A DNA stretch of 64,000 nt from JBFWYO01 sp050186335 (GCA_050186335.1 JBFWYO010000001.1:1-64000), one strand, 5' to 3'. Positions 35,581 through 44,799 are shown, counted from the first letter of the stretch. Notes: a model not told the origin generated them from the sequence alone. Program-made: numbers and translations.

Positions 35581-36126
35581 ATGTCGCGACTCTCTTTGTT
35601 CAATTCGCCGCTCATGCTCGGCTTTGAACATTTCGAACAGATCGTCGATCGCGTCTCGAAGGCGCAGGCCGACGGTTATCCGCCGTATAACATCGAGCAG
35701 GTCGACGCCAACCGGCTGCGCATCACGCTGGCCGTGGCCGGCTTCGCGATGGCGGATCTCAACGTGCAAGTCGACGGCAATCAACTGGTCGTGCGCGGCA
35801 AGCAGACGGAGGACGAGACTCGGGTCTACCTGCATCGCGGAATCGCCGCGCGTCAGTTTCAACGCAACTTTGTGCTCGCCGAAGGCATCGAAGTGACCGG
35901 CGCCAGCGTCGATAATGGGCTTCTGCACGTCGAATTGGAGCGCCCGGAAGTCGAGCCGCGCGTGCGCAATGTCGAAATCCGCAACGGCAGCGGACGGAAC
36001 AATCGAGGGTCGGACAGCATTAATGTGTTGAAGCCCGAATCGGTAAAGTCCGATCCAAGCAAGTCCGAAGCGAACAAGGCCGATGCAAGACGGCCCGCCT
36101 TAGAGACGAAAGGACGCAGAACATGA
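35581..36126 (+). CDS. Small heat shock protein, Hsp20/alpha-crystallin (IbpA-like)
   Basis: 181 residues. The alpha-crystallin domain (about 38-130) shows YNIEQVDANRLRITLAVAGF at its start, LVVRGKQ, an ARQFQRNFVLAEGIEV loop and GLLHVELERPEVE, as in the IbpA class. An extended Ser/Lys-rich tail of about 40 residues follows. It is an ATP-independent holdase for unfolding proteins. GGAGGAGATT precedes ATG 35581. It overlaps the DUF1150 gene by 4 bases (ATGA), a pairing usual in alphaproteobacteria. Confidence 0.92.
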   Translation: MSRLSLFNSPLMLGFEHFEQIVDRVSKAQADGYPPYNIEQVDANRLRITLAVAGFAMADLNVQVDGNQLVVRGKQTEDETRVYLHRGIAARQFQRNFVLAEGIEVTGASVDNGLLHVELERPEVEPRVRNVEIRNGSGRNNRGSDSINVLKPESVKSDPSKSEANKADARRPALETKGRRT

Positions 36127-36344
36127 ACGAACAAATCAATCCGATTCGGCAGATCAGCGAGGCCGAATTGGCCGCGCTGGCGGTCAATCATCTGGCGTAC
36201 ATCAAGCTCGTGCCGACGCCGGAAGGCCCGGCCCTGTATGAGGTCTTCAACGCCGACGGCACCGCGCTCGCCAAGTTCGAGGACCGCGAGATCGCCTTCG
36301 CGGCCGTTCGCCAGAACGATATGGAGCCGGTCAGCGTCCACTGA
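36123..36344 (+). CDS. DUF1150 family protein
   Basis: 73 residues. IRQISEAELAALAVNHLAYIK and the later ALYEVFNADGTALAKFED match DUF1150, a small cytoplasmic family nearly always coupled to an Hsp20 gene in this class. Function unknown; a role with the small heat shock protein is inferred from the overlap of the two genes. Confidence 0.85.
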   Translation: MNEQINPIRQISEAELAALAVNHLAYIKLVPTPEGPALYEVFNADGTALAKFEDREIAFAAVRQNDMEPVSVH

Positions 36345-36431
36345 CACGGCAAGATTGCGCCAGCAATGCCAGGGTGACTGAAGTGATCGCCCCGGCATAA
36401 GCTCGCCCGTCTACCGACGAGCGGGAGCGAC

Positions 36432-37136
36432 ATGAGCTTCACCTTCCACCTGACGTTCCGAAACGCGCAGCGGCCCGAGGCGCGCGTCAGCGCCGCGGAT
36501 CTCGATGCGATCAAGCGGCTGATCGGCGGCACGCCCGGCCTCGCGAAAGCGCACCTCTACACGCCCGAGCGCGCCCACGATCCATATCTCGACGATGGGC
36601 CGCCGCCGCTGCTCGCCTTGCAGCTCTATTTTCCTGCGCTGCCGACGCTCGAGGCCGCCGCTTCGCGCAGCGGGCACCTGCAGGCGCTGGTCGACGGCGT
36701 GCCGAGCCTGGCCGGTGCGGAGGGCGCCCAGCAGGCGATGGTCGCGCGCGACTTCGCGGCGCCCGATCCGCGCTTCCAGGGTCCGCCGGGGCAGTTGCCG
36801 TGCACCTATCTGGTCGCCTATAGCGGCACCGCGCCCGACGAAAATCTGTGGATCGACTATTATATTTCGCACCATCCGGCGATCATGGCGCGTTTCCCGG
36901 GCATCCGTGAAATCGAGGTCGCGACGCGCGTCGAGTGGATCGCTTTCCTGCCGTGGCGTCGCGAGAATTGCCTGCTGCGTAACAAGGTGGTGTTCGACAG
37001 CAGCGCGGCGTTGACCGCCTCGCTCAACTCGCCGGTGCGCCACGAGATGCGCGCCGACTACAATAATTTTCCGCCGTTCACCGGCGCCAATACGCACTAC
37101 CCGATGGCGACGCACACGATCTTCGGCAGGCAATAG
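36432..37136 (+). CDS. EthD-like dimeric alpha-beta barrel protein, unknown function
   Basis: 234 residues that seem to hold two ferredoxin-like half-barrels: about 1-100 (with HLYTPERAHDPYLDDG) and about 120-225 (with YYISHHPAIMARFPGIREIEV and a late SPVRHEMRADY). The second half has the EthD-type H-P pair within a long helix. Similar proteins occur beside aromatic degradation genes, but there is none here apart from the YgiD-like gene 1 kb away. Cytoplasmic, no signal peptide. Activity cannot be assigned. Confidence 0.6.
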   Translation: MSFTFHLTFRNAQRPEARVSAADLDAIKRLIGGTPGLAKAHLYTPERAHDPYLDDGPPPLLALQLYFPALPTLEAAASRSGHLQALVDGVPSLAGAEGAQQAMVARDFAAPDPRFQGPPGQLPCTYLVAYSGTAPDENLWIDYYISHHPAIMARFPGIREIEVATRVEWIAFLPWRRENCLLRNKVVFDSSAALTASLNSPVRHEMRADYNNFPPFTGANTHYPMATHTIFGRQ

Positions 37137-37161
37137 AGCAGCGATATGTCGCGGCGCGGGT

Positions 37162-37629
37162 TCAGGCGGCGCGCGTTTCCGCCGAATCGGTCAGCACGGC
37201 GTACAGCGCGTCGGCCTTGTCCGATCCGCGCAGCTTCTCGCAGATCACACGGTCGCGCATCAGGCGCGAAATGCGCGCCAGCGCCTTTAAATGATCCGCG
37301 CCGGCGCCTTCGGGCGACAGCAGCAGAAAGATCAGATCGACCGGCTGGTCGTCGATGGCGTCGAAATTGATCGGCTGGTCGATGCGTGCGAACAATCCGA
37401 TCAGCCGCGGCAAACCGGTCAGCTTGCCGTGCGGAATCGCGATGCCGTGGCCGACGCCGGTGGTGCCGAGGCGCTCGCGCTCGAGCAGCACATCGAAAAT
37501 CTGGCGCTCGTCGCGCCCGCACAGGTCGGCGGCGCGGCGGGCGAGTTCCTGCAACGCCTGCTTCTTGCCGGTCACCTTAAGGTGCGCAATAACGGCATTC
37601 GGCTCGAGCAGATCGGCGATCTCCATCAT
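37162..37629 (-). CDS. ptsN: PTS nitrogen regulatory protein EIIA-Ntr
   Basis: 155 residues. The phosphorylated His67 is in GIAIPHGKL, preceded by ERERLGTTGVGHG, the PtsN wording. It receives phosphate from HPr and, in relatives, regulates K+ transport, PHB or stringent response depending on its phosphorylation state. Its EI and HPr donors are encoded 31 kb away in this window. It lies 17 bases behind hpf and downstream of rpoN, the classic rpoN-hpf-ptsN order. Confidence 0.94.
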   Translation of the reverse strand: MMEIADLLEPNAVIAHLKVTGKKQALQELARRAADLCGRDERQIFDVLLERERLGTTGVGHGIAIPHGKLTGLPRLIGLFARIDQPINFDAIDDQPVDLIFLLLSPEGAGADHLKALARISRLMRDRVICEKLRGSDKADALYAVLTDSAETRAA

Positions 37630-37646
37630 GTCTCCTTGGCCCGGGA

Positions 37647-38246
37647 CTATCGGGCCGTCTCGGGCATGCCTTGCGGATCGACCCAGCCGATGTGGCCGTC
37701 CCGCCGGCGATAAACCATGTTCAGTCCGCCATGCGCCGAATTGCGGAACAGGATGGCCGGCTGATCCGCCAGATCCAGACGCATCACCGCTTCGCTGACC
37801 GTGATCGTCGGCAGCTCCGTGGTCATTTCCGCGACCACGACCGGCTCCTGGACCGGCGACGGCTCGCTCGACGGATCGTGCGTTTCGTCGGCGTGATCCT
37901 GCAGCACGTATTGCTGCGCCTCGAAGCGCGCGGTTTCCTGCGCGGCATGGCGGCTGAAACTGCGCAGCCGCCGCTTGTGCCGGCGCAGCCGCTTGGCCAC
38001 GTGTTCGCAGGCGGTGTTGAAAGCGGTATAGGCATCGGGCGCATCGGCGGTGCCTTGCACCATCATGCCGCGGCCGACATGCGCCGTGATATCGGTGTGG
38101 AAGGTGGAATTCTGCTTCGAGAACACGACGTGCGCCTCGATGGCACGGTCGAAATATTTCCCGATCGCGTCGGACAGATTTGTCTCGGCGTGCTGGCGGA
38201 GCGATTGGCCGACATCCATGTGTCGTCCGGTAACTGTGATGAGCAT
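37647..38246 (-). CDS. hpf: Ribosome hibernation promoting factor, long form
   Basis: 199 residues. N-terminal ribosome-binding domain (about 1-100, with VTGRHMDVGQSLRQHAE and FTHD-like TFHTDI), a charged linker and the C-terminal dimerisation domain (about 140-195, with AVMRLDLADQPAILFRN and MVYRRRDGHIGWVDP). The long form makes 100S dimers of ribosomes in stationary phase. The open frame continues upstream to 38450 but the conserved protein starts at ATG 38246. Confidence 0.92.
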   Translation of the reverse strand: MLITVTGRHMDVGQSLRQHAETNLSDAIGKYFDRAIEAHVVFSKQNSTFHTDITAHVGRGMMVQGTADAPDAYTAFNTACEHVAKRLRRHKRRLRSFSRHAAQETARFEAQQYVLQDHADETHDPSSEPSPVQEPVVVAEMTTELPTITVSEAVMRLDLADQPAILFRNSAHGGLNMVYRRRDGHIGWVDPQGMPETAR

Positions 38247-38386
38247 GGCGAGTCTTGATCCCGTCCGGAACGTGAACGCTAGAACCATGTTGCGAGGGCG
38301 CGGCAAGAGAGCCGACGGCACAACGCTCAAAGGGCGATCAACCCGGCTTTCAGGGCGGCGCACCCTAGTAACGCGACCCCCGCGAG

Positions 38387-40002
38387 TCAAGCCGAATGGG
38401 CGTCCGCGCCGACGGCCGGGTGAGTCCCGGGTTCGGGCGCCGGGGCGCACGGCGGCGCCTCCGCGGCGCGACCGCGCCGATCGGCCCGGCGCTCGCGCCG
38501 GCGCTCGAACGATGAGGCAATTCCCAATGATTCCCGATACTTGGCGACCGTTCGCCGGGCCACGTCGAAGCCCGCCTGGCGCAGCCGGTCGACCAGCGCG
38601 TCGTCCGACAGCACCTCGTCCGCCTCGGCGGCGATCAGCGATTTTATCTTTTGCCGCACCGTTTCGGCCGAGTGCGCGGCGCCGCCCGTCGTGTCGGCAA
38701 TCGCCGTGGTGAAGAAATATTTGAACTCGAAGATCCCGCGCGGCGTCGCCATGAACTTGTTGGCCGCGGCCCGGCTGACCGTGCTTTCGTGCATTTCAAC
38801 CGCTCCCGCGACGTCTTTCAGGGTCAACGGCCGTAATTGATCGACCCCGTGGGCAAGAAAATGTTGCTGCTGGCGCACGATTTCCGTGGCCACCCGCAGC
38901 AAGGTCGTACTGCGCTGATGCAGCGCCTTGATCAGCCAGTTCGCCGTCTGCAGATGCTCGGCAATGAATTTCTTGGCGTCCTTGCCCGGCGTTGTGCCGA
39001 TTTCGAAAAGATACCTACGGTCGATAAGTACGTTCGGCAAAGTTTCCGGGTTCAGTTCGACCGCAAAACCGTTCTTGCCCGACGCGCGGACCAGCACATC
39101 AGGCACGACCGGCACGATCGGCGCCGAATCGAACGCGGTCCCGGCCGCGGATTGAGCGCGCGCACCTCGGCGATCATGTCGGTGACGTCCGTCTCGTCCA
39201 CGCCGCACAGACGCGTCAGTCGCGCGATGTCGCGCCGCGCGACCAGATCGAGGTTGCTCAGCAACGCCTCCATCGCCGGGTCGTACCGGTTCCGGTCACG
39301 CAATTGTAGAGCAAGGCATTCCTTGAGATCGCGGGCGAACACGCCGGGCGGATCGAACTGCTGCAAGATCAGCAATACGGCCTCCGCACGCGCCGGCGCA
39401 CAACCGAGTCGCGCCGCGGTCGCGGCCAGATCGCCGATGAAATATCCGTTCGGGTCGAGCGCTTCGAGCAGGTGCCATGCCACGGCGCGCTCGGCCGGGT
39501 CGCGCAATTCGGCTTCGATCTGCTGGCCGATATGATCGCGCAGGCTTGTCGCCGCGCCGGCCACGCGGGCCAGCCGGTCGCTGCCGTCGTCGCCGCCAAC
39601 GCCGGACGAACCCGACTCCATGGTCGCGCCGGACGGCGCGTAGGTCTGATCCGCCTCGTCGCCGTTCCACAGATTGTCGCGGTCGGTATCGCGCGCCTCG
39701 TCCGCTTCGGCCAGCGTGTCCGGCGCGGCCAGCGGCGCCGTCGTATCGGCGGCGGCGCGCATGTCGTCGTCGAGTTCGGCGACGGGCACTTCCTCGGCGC
39801 CGTCGCCCCGTTGCAGCAGCGGGTTTTCGGCCAGCGCCTGGTCGACGAAGCTTTCCAGCTCGAGATGCGATAGCTGCAGCAGCTTGATCGCCTGCTGCAA
39901 TTGCGGCGTCATCACCGGCGCCTGGCGAAGCGCCAGACGCTGCGAGAGAGCAGGTCCTATTCCGCGCGGGAGCGATGCCACCGGCGATCTCCCCGCCGTC
40001 AC
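38387..40002 (-). pseudogene. rpoN: RNA polymerase sigma-54 factor, disrupted by a frameshift
   Basis: Two overlapping frames together encode a whole sigma-54. The 5' part starts at GTG 40002 and runs in frame to a stop at 39052; family-like sequence ends at residue 288 in LNPRPG. The 3' part continues in the next frame from about 39139 (TAFDSAPIVPVVPDV) to a stop at 38387 and contains the RpoN box ARRTVAKYRESL. Losing one base near 39139-39144 explains the break; restoring it gives about 538 residues, normal for the family. Region I (MTPQLQQAIKLLQLSH) and an acidic region II are intact. The GTG overlaps the lptB stop. It may be an inactive gene or a sequencing or assembly error. Confidence 0.85.
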
Positions 40003-40835
40003 ATGCTGAAGGATTCGCCGAGATAGACGCGGCGCACGTCTTCGTGCGCAACGATCTCGTGCGGCAACCCTTCCATCAATACGACGCCTTCGTGGATGAT
40101 GTAGGCGCGATCGACGATTTCCAGCGTCTCGCGAACGTTGTGATCGGTGATCAGCACGCCGATGCCGCGATGCTTCAGGTGGCGCACCAATTCACGTATG
40201 TCGCCGACGGCGATCGGATCGATGCCGGCCAGCGGTTCGTCGAGCAGGATGAACTGCGGTTGCGCCGCCAGCGCGCGCGCGATCTCGCAGCGCCGCCGCT
40301 CGCCGCCGGAAAGCGCGATCGCCGGGGCGTTGCGCAAATGCGCGATGTTGAATTCGCTGAGCAGCTCGTCGAGCATGGTTTCGCGCGTCGCACGGTCGCG
40401 TTCGACGACCTCGAGCACGGCGCGGATGTTCTGCGCCACGGTCATGCCGCGGAAGATCGACGCTTCCTGCGGCAGGTAACCGATGCCCAGGCGCGCGCGC
40501 CGGTACATCGGCAGATCGGTGATGTCCCGGCCGTCCAGGTAAATGGCGCCGTATTCGGCCTGGATCAGGCCGGTGATGATGTAGAAGCAGGTCGTCTTGC
40601 CGGCGCCGTTCGGTCCGAGCAGGCCGACCACCTCGCCGCGCTGCACCGAAAGATTGACGCCGCGCAACACCGGCCGCTTCTTGAAGCGCTTGCCGAGCCC
40701 GAGCGCCGACAACCCGGTCGATTTAGCCGGGCCGGGTCCGCGGCCCGGGCCAGCGGCCGCGCGCGGCGCTTCGGCCTGCGGACGCAGCTTGGTTACATTG
40801 CCGGGGGTTATCGGACGGCTGTCGATCGGATCCAT
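39999..40835 (-). CDS. lptB: LPS export ABC transporter ATP-binding protein LptB
   Basis: 278 residues. Walker A GLLGPNGAGKTT, the Q loop PQEASIFRGM, signature LSGGERRRCEIARAL, Walker B FILLDEPLAGID and the switch His in LITDHNV. It powers LPS extraction with LptFG at the inner membrane. The first 40 residues before the ABC domain form a Pro/Gly-rich lead not found in E. coli. It ends by overlapping the rpoN start (GTGA), the classic lptB-rpoN order. Confidence 0.94.
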   Translation of the reverse strand: MDPIDSRPITPGNVTKLRPQAEAPRAAAGPGRGPGPAKSTGLSALGLGKRFKKRPVLRGVNLSVQRGEVVGLLGPNGAGKTTCFYIITGLIQAEYGAIYLDGRDITDLPMYRRARLGIGYLPQEASIFRGMTVAQNIRAVLEVVERDRATRETMLDELLSEFNIAHLRNAPAIALSGGERRRCEIARALAAQPQFILLDEPLAGIDPIAVGDIRELVRHLKHRGIGVLITDHNVRETLEIVDRAYIIHEGVVLMEGLPHEIVAHEDVRRVYLGESFSM

Positions 40836-40921
40836 CGGGGGCGGTTCAAAGGCGGTTCAAGCGGTCGCGGCGGCGGGGGGTACCCGTGCCAAGCGCCATT
40901 ATAGCCACATTGAACGTTCGG

Positions 40922-41971
40922 TTACTGCGACTTTTCGGTCGGCTTCACGCCCGGCTGGGGCTTGACAGGCGCGGGTTTCGTCGTGGTCGTTTTCGTTGCC
41001 GGGGTTTTGACGGGCTGCTTCTTCTGGCCCGGCGCCTGCAGGTTGAACAGATCGTCCTCGCCCTCGGTCTTCTCGCCGCTGCGCGGGAAGAACATGCCGG
41101 TCACCCGTTTGCGCTCGCCGGTCGCCGTCTTGCTCGCCAGCAGGCGACTGACGCCGGTCTTCATGTTCACTTCGGCCTCGTCGCCGTTCAACTGATTGTC
41201 GCCGCGCGTCAGCTTCACGTTGCCGATCAGCCGGGCGATGCCGGTGTCGCCGTCGTAAATCGCCTTCTCGCCGCGCGCCACTTCGTTGGCGGTGGTGATC
41301 ACCACGTTGCCGATCGCGTCGATGCGTTTGACCTGGCTTTTGGCACCGTCGGGCGCCTGGATCAGGTTCATCTGCGTCTGGCCGGCGTCCTTCTTGTCCG
41401 CCGCCGGTTTGGTGGCGGGCTTGCTGTCGTGCAGATAGGCGATAAAACGGTCGGCGCGGATCTTCTTGTCGCCCTGCACCACAAGCGCGTTGCCCGAGAC
41501 GACGGCGATCTTTTCCTTACTGCGATACTCGAGCCGATCATGCGCGGTAACCTTCGCGTTGTCGGTGGTGATCGCCAGGTTGGTTCCGGTCAGCGTGAAC
41601 ACGCCGGTTTCGACGTTGTACACACCGCGCTGCCCGGTGATGGTTTCCTTCGTCGTCGTGATTTTGACGTTGCCTTCGGCGATGACGTTGGTGATCTCGA
41701 TGCGGTTGTTCTCGCCCTGGCGATACTCGGCCTTCAGCGTATCGGCGCGGAGCGTCATGTCGCCGCGCTTGGCCGTCGCGTTGCCCTTGGCCAGGTAGAT
41801 TCGCTCGTTTTGCCGCCATTCGACCGAATCGTCCGCTTCGATGATGACCGGCTGGTCGGACTTGTTGGTCAGGCCGACGCCCTGCGCAATCGCCGCCGCG
41901 GCCGCTATGCCGAGCGTGGCAAGCAGCGCAAGGACAAACAAACCAAGCTTGGACAAGCGCGTCGGATTCAT
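40922..41971 (-). CDS. lptA: LPS transport periplasmic protein LptA (OstA-like)
   Basis: 349 residues. A signal peptide (1-30, cleaving near AIAQG) is followed by two stretches of OstA-type beta-jellyroll sequence (about 40-180 and 210-290) with EADDSVEWRQNERIYLAKGNA and ARGEKAIYDGDTGIARL. It bridges LPS between LptC and LptD. It is longer than the roughly 185-residue E. coli LptA, mainly from a second OstA-like stretch and a Lys/Pro/Thr-rich tail of about 45 residues. LptC lies just upstream. Confidence 0.85.
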   Translation of the reverse strand: MNPTRLSKLGLFVLALLATLGIAAAAAIAQGVGLTNKSDQPVIIEADDSVEWRQNERIYLAKGNATAKRGDMTLRADTLKAEYRQGENNRIEITNVIAEGNVKITTTKETITGQRGVYNVETGVFTLTGTNLAITTDNAKVTAHDRLEYRSKEKIAVVSGNALVVQGDKKIRADRFIAYLHDSKPATKPAADKKDAGQTQMNLIQAPDGAKSQVKRIDAIGNVVITTANEVARGEKAIYDGDTGIARLIGNVKLTRGDNQLNGDEAEVNMKTGVSRLLASKTATGERKRVTGMFFPRSGEKTEGEDDLFNLQAPGQKKQPVKTPATKTTTTKPAPVKPQPGVKPTEKSQ

Positions 41972-41976
41972 GTCGC

Positions 41977-42729
41977 TTACCTCTTCGGTTCGGTTGCGGG
42001 CGTCGCGTCATTCGGCTTGGCCTTGGGCTCGTCGGTCGCGCCGAAATTGGGGAAAATTTCCTTCGTGTCCTGGTCGTTGACGTTGAACACGATGCGGCTC
42101 TTGCCGGTGAAAATCACGGTCTTGCCCTTGTCCGTGATCTTGAATCCCTCGGCGGTCAACGAGCCCTTCGGGCCGGACGCGGCGACCGGCTTGTTGCCTT
42201 CCGCCCAGCCGTGCGTCACGTCGACCTTGGCGTACTCGGTTTTGAACGTATAGCCGGCATCGTGATAGACGTTGACGTCGCCGACCAACTCGATCTGCTT
42301 GGCCTTCTGGTGGAACACGCCGTCCTTCGCGGTTACCGCGACCCACTGGCCGTTCTCCAGCGTGATGTCGGCCTTCGGCTTCTGCAACATGACGGTGTCG
42401 GCGTCCTTGTTTTCCATGCGCGCCAATTCGGCGGTGACGCGATAAGGCCGGTTCTTGTCGTCGGTGCCGACGAAATTCGGCGATACCATCTGGAAGTTCT
42501 GCAGATCGTCGGGTTTGAAGGTCTGCAGCACGCTGTTGGTCGCTTGTTGCTTGGTGGATTTGATTTGCGGCCAGAAGAATACGGCGCCGAGGAGCAGGAT
42601 CGCCAGCAGCGGCATGACGTACTTCATCAGCCCGATGAACCGGCTGTAAACGCCGATGCGGCTCTTGTTGCGCACGCGCTTGGGCAGATGATCCAGTCCG
42701 GTGCCGGCGTCGGTTGCGTTGCCGTCCAT
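41977..42729 (-). CDS. lptC: LPS export protein LptC
   Basis: 250 residues from ATG 42729. A basic N-terminus and one membrane helix (about 36-54, MKYVMPLLAILLLGAVFFWP) lead into a periplasmic OstA-like domain with the YRVTAELARM and GWVAV-type strands. It passes LPS from LptBFG to LptA. Only 5 bases separate its stop from the lptA start, and 17 bases separate it from kdsD upstream. The frame open to 43074 is inside kdsD. Confidence 0.88.
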   Translation of the reverse strand: MDGNATDAGTGLDHLPKRVRNKSRIGVYSRFIGLMKYVMPLLAILLLGAVFFWPQIKSTKQQATNSVLQTFKPDDLQNFQMVSPNFVGTDDKNRPYRVTAELARMENKDADTVMLQKPKADITLENGQWVAVTAKDGVFHQKAKQIELVGDVNVYHDAGYTFKTEYAKVDVTHGWAEGNKPVAASGPKGSLTAEGFKITDKGKTVIFTGKSRIVFNVNDQDTKEIFPNFGATDEPKAKPNDATPATEPKR

Positions 42730-42746
42730 GCTGATGCGACTCCGGT

Positions 42747-43820
42747 TCACGCCACGCCGGCGCGCAGGCAATCGTGAATATGAATGATGCCCAGCGGCCG
42801 CCCGGCGTCGACCACGAACAGGCTGGTGATCGATGCCGCATTCATCAGGCCGAGCGCCTCGGCTGCCAGCGCCTGCGGGCGAATGGTGCGCGGCTGCGCA
42901 GTCATCACGTCGCCGGCCGGCTGCTGCAGCAGTCCGGCATTCATGTGCCGCCGCAAGTCGCCGTCGGTGACCACGCCGATCAGCGCGCCCCGCCGGTCGA
43001 CAATGCCGACGCAGCCGAAGCGCTTGTTGGTCATGACAATCAATGCGTCGGCCATGCTGGCCTCGGGCCCGCACAGGGGCAGTTCGTCGGCGCCGTGCAT
43101 GATGTCGCTGACGCGCAGCAGGACGCGGCCCAACCGTCCGCCCGGATGCAGCACCTGGAAATCGTCGGCGGAAAAGCCTTTGCGGCGCAACAGCGCGATC
43201 GCCAGCGCATCGCCGAGCGCCAGCATCATGGTGGTCGAGGTGGTCGGCGCCAAGCCCAACGGACAGGCCTCGGCCGCCATTGGCAGAATGAGCTTAACGT
43301 CGGCGCGGTCGGCCAACGCGCTCTTCGCGCCGCTGGTGATGCCGATCAGCGTGATACCGAAGCGCCGCGTGAACGCGATGATGTCGGACAATTCGGAGGT
43401 TTCGCCGGAGTTCGACAAGGCGATAACCGCGTCCTGCGGCGTGACCATGCCGAGATCGCCATGGCTGGCGTCGGCCGGATGCACGAAGAACGCCGGCGTG
43501 CCGACCGATGCGAGCGTTGATGCCAGTTTGCGGCCGATCAGGCCGCTTTTGCCCATGCCGGTCACGACCACGCGGCCGGTCACCTTGGCGAGCGCCGATA
43601 CGGCGCGGCCGAGCGCGTCGCCCAGCGCGCCGTCCAGCGCGTCGGCGGTCGCCGCTATGCCCTGGCATTCGAGATCGAGCACGCGGCGGGCTGCCTTGAT
43701 GTCGGCAACCTTATGCTCGGCGCTGCGACCGTTGGCCGGGGCGCGCGCTTGCGTTGGTCTGGTCTTGTTGGTTCGTGCCCGCATGTCGCCCGGCAACGCC
43801 TGGAGGTCCTGTTTAGTCAT
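42747..43820 (-). CDS. kdsD: Arabinose 5-phosphate isomerase KdsD
   Basis: 357 residues. SIS domain (about 65-200) with VVVTGMGKSGLIGRKLAST, ASHGDLGM and LSNSGETSEL, followed by two CBS domains (to the C-terminus). It converts ribulose-5-phosphate to arabinose-5-phosphate, the precursor of Kdo for LPS. The KpsF/KdsD layout and its place ahead of lptC-lptA-lptB indicate the LPS role. The N-terminal 40 residues are an unconserved basic extension; a later Met may be the true start. Confidence 0.93.
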   Translation of the reverse strand: MTKQDLQALPGDMRARTNKTRPTQARAPANGRSAEHKVADIKAARRVLDLECQGIAATADALDGALGDALGRAVSALAKVTGRVVVTGMGKSGLIGRKLASTLASVGTPAFFVHPADASHGDLGMVTPQDAVIALSNSGETSELSDIIAFTRRFGITLIGITSGAKSALADRADVKLILPMAAEACPLGLAPTTSTTMMLALGDALAIALLRRKGFSADDFQVLHPGGRLGRVLLRVSDIMHGADELPLCGPEASMADALIVMTNKRFGCVGIVDRRGALIGVVTDGDLRRHMNAGLLQQPAGDVMTAQPRTIRPQALAAEALGLMNAASITSLFVVDAGRPLGIIHIHDCLRAGVA

Positions 43821-44020
43821 ATACGGCGCGACGCGGCTGCGGCGCCCCGTGAAACCCGCAGAATTCTGCGGCTTGCGGCCGCAACTGGCGTTCCGCCCCT
43901 CGATTTACAGGCATATAAGCGGGCCGGACCGTCGCTGCAACCCATTACCTACCAGAAGCGCGGCCAAATCAAGGGCCCGTCGGACGCGCCGCGATGCCGC
44001 CGCGCGCCGTTAACCGGCCG

Positions 44021-44638
44021 TCAATGCTCGAAAATATCGCCTTCGGCCCAGCCGGCCAGGTCCAGTTCGGCGCGATGCGGCAGGAAATCGAAGCAGGCCT
44101 GGGCCAGGGCCGTGCGGCCTTCGCGCGCCAGCAAATCGTCGAGCTTGGCCTTGAGCGCATGCAGATGCAGCACGTCGGCGGCAGCGTAGACCAATTGGTC
44201 GTCGTTCAACTGCGCGGCGCCCCAGTCCGAGCTTTGCTGCTGCTTGGAGATATCGACGCCGAGCAATTCCTTGCACAGGTCTTTGAGTCCATGCTTGTCG
44301 GTCATGGTGCGGACCAGCTTGGACGCCGTGCGCGTGCAATAAACCGGCTTGGCCAGGGTGCCGACATAGCGCAGCATCATGGCGATATCGAAGCGGCCGA
44401 AATGGAAGATCTTCAGACGCTGCGGGTCGCTCAGCAGTTTCGCCAGATTGGGGGCGTTAAAATCGCCGCGCGCGAACTGCACCATATGGCAGACACCGTC
44501 GCCGGCCGAAAGCTGCACTAGGCACAGACGGTCGCGCCACACGTTCAGGCCCATCGTTTCGGTGTCGATTGCCACCGACCGGCCAAGATCGAGACCGGCC
44601 GGCAGATCGCCGCGATGAACGTGAATGTTTTTCGCCAT
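44021..44638 (-). CDS. rnd: Ribonuclease D-like 3'-5' exonuclease
   Basis: 205 residues. The DEDD residues appear in VAIDTETMGL, IFHFGRFDIAMM and the YAAADVLHL motif (DEDDy type, Tyr-Ala-Ala-Ala-Asp). It lacks the HRDC domains of E. coli RNase D, the short form usual in alphaproteobacteria. It probably trims tRNA or other RNA 3' ends. It precedes kdsD by 200 bases on the same strand, a conserved neighbour. Confidence 0.9.
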   Translation of the reverse strand: MAKNIHVHRGDLPAGLDLGRSVAIDTETMGLNVWRDRLCLVQLSAGDGVCHMVQFARGDFNAPNLAKLLSDPQRLKIFHFGRFDIAMMLRYVGTLAKPVYCTRTASKLVRTMTDKHGLKDLCKELLGVDISKQQQSSDWGAAQLNDDQLVYAAADVLHLHALKAKLDDLLAREGRTALAQACFDFLPHRAELDLAGWAEGDIFEH

Positions 44639-44711
44639 GCCGCCCGTGTCACGCCGCCCGTGTCATACCGTCAGTGTCGTGCAGGCGGTCAGGTAACCGC
44701 GTGCGAAAGAA

Positions 44712-44799
44712 TGGTGCCCAGGAGAAGACTCGAACTTCCACGACCTTTACAGTCACTAGAACCTGAATCTAGCGCGTCTACCAATTCCGCCACCTGGGC
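44712..44799 (-). tRNA. tRNA-Leu(CAG)
   Basis: An 88-base class II tRNA with encoded CCA. Read on the minus strand: GCCCAGG acceptor, the D arm with GGTAGACGC, an anticodon stem CTAGA/TCTAG enclosing TTCAGGT (anticodon CAG), a long variable arm and the T arm GGAAG-TTCGAGT-CTTCT. It decodes CUG, the main Leu codon in this window. Confidence 0.96.

Noticed and set aside
39130..39150. Programmed -1 frameshift in rpoN
   Set aside because: A -1 slip after GGA would restore the family sequence, but there is no X-XXY-YYZ slippery heptamer, and sigma-54 genes are not known to use recoding. A lost base is simpler.
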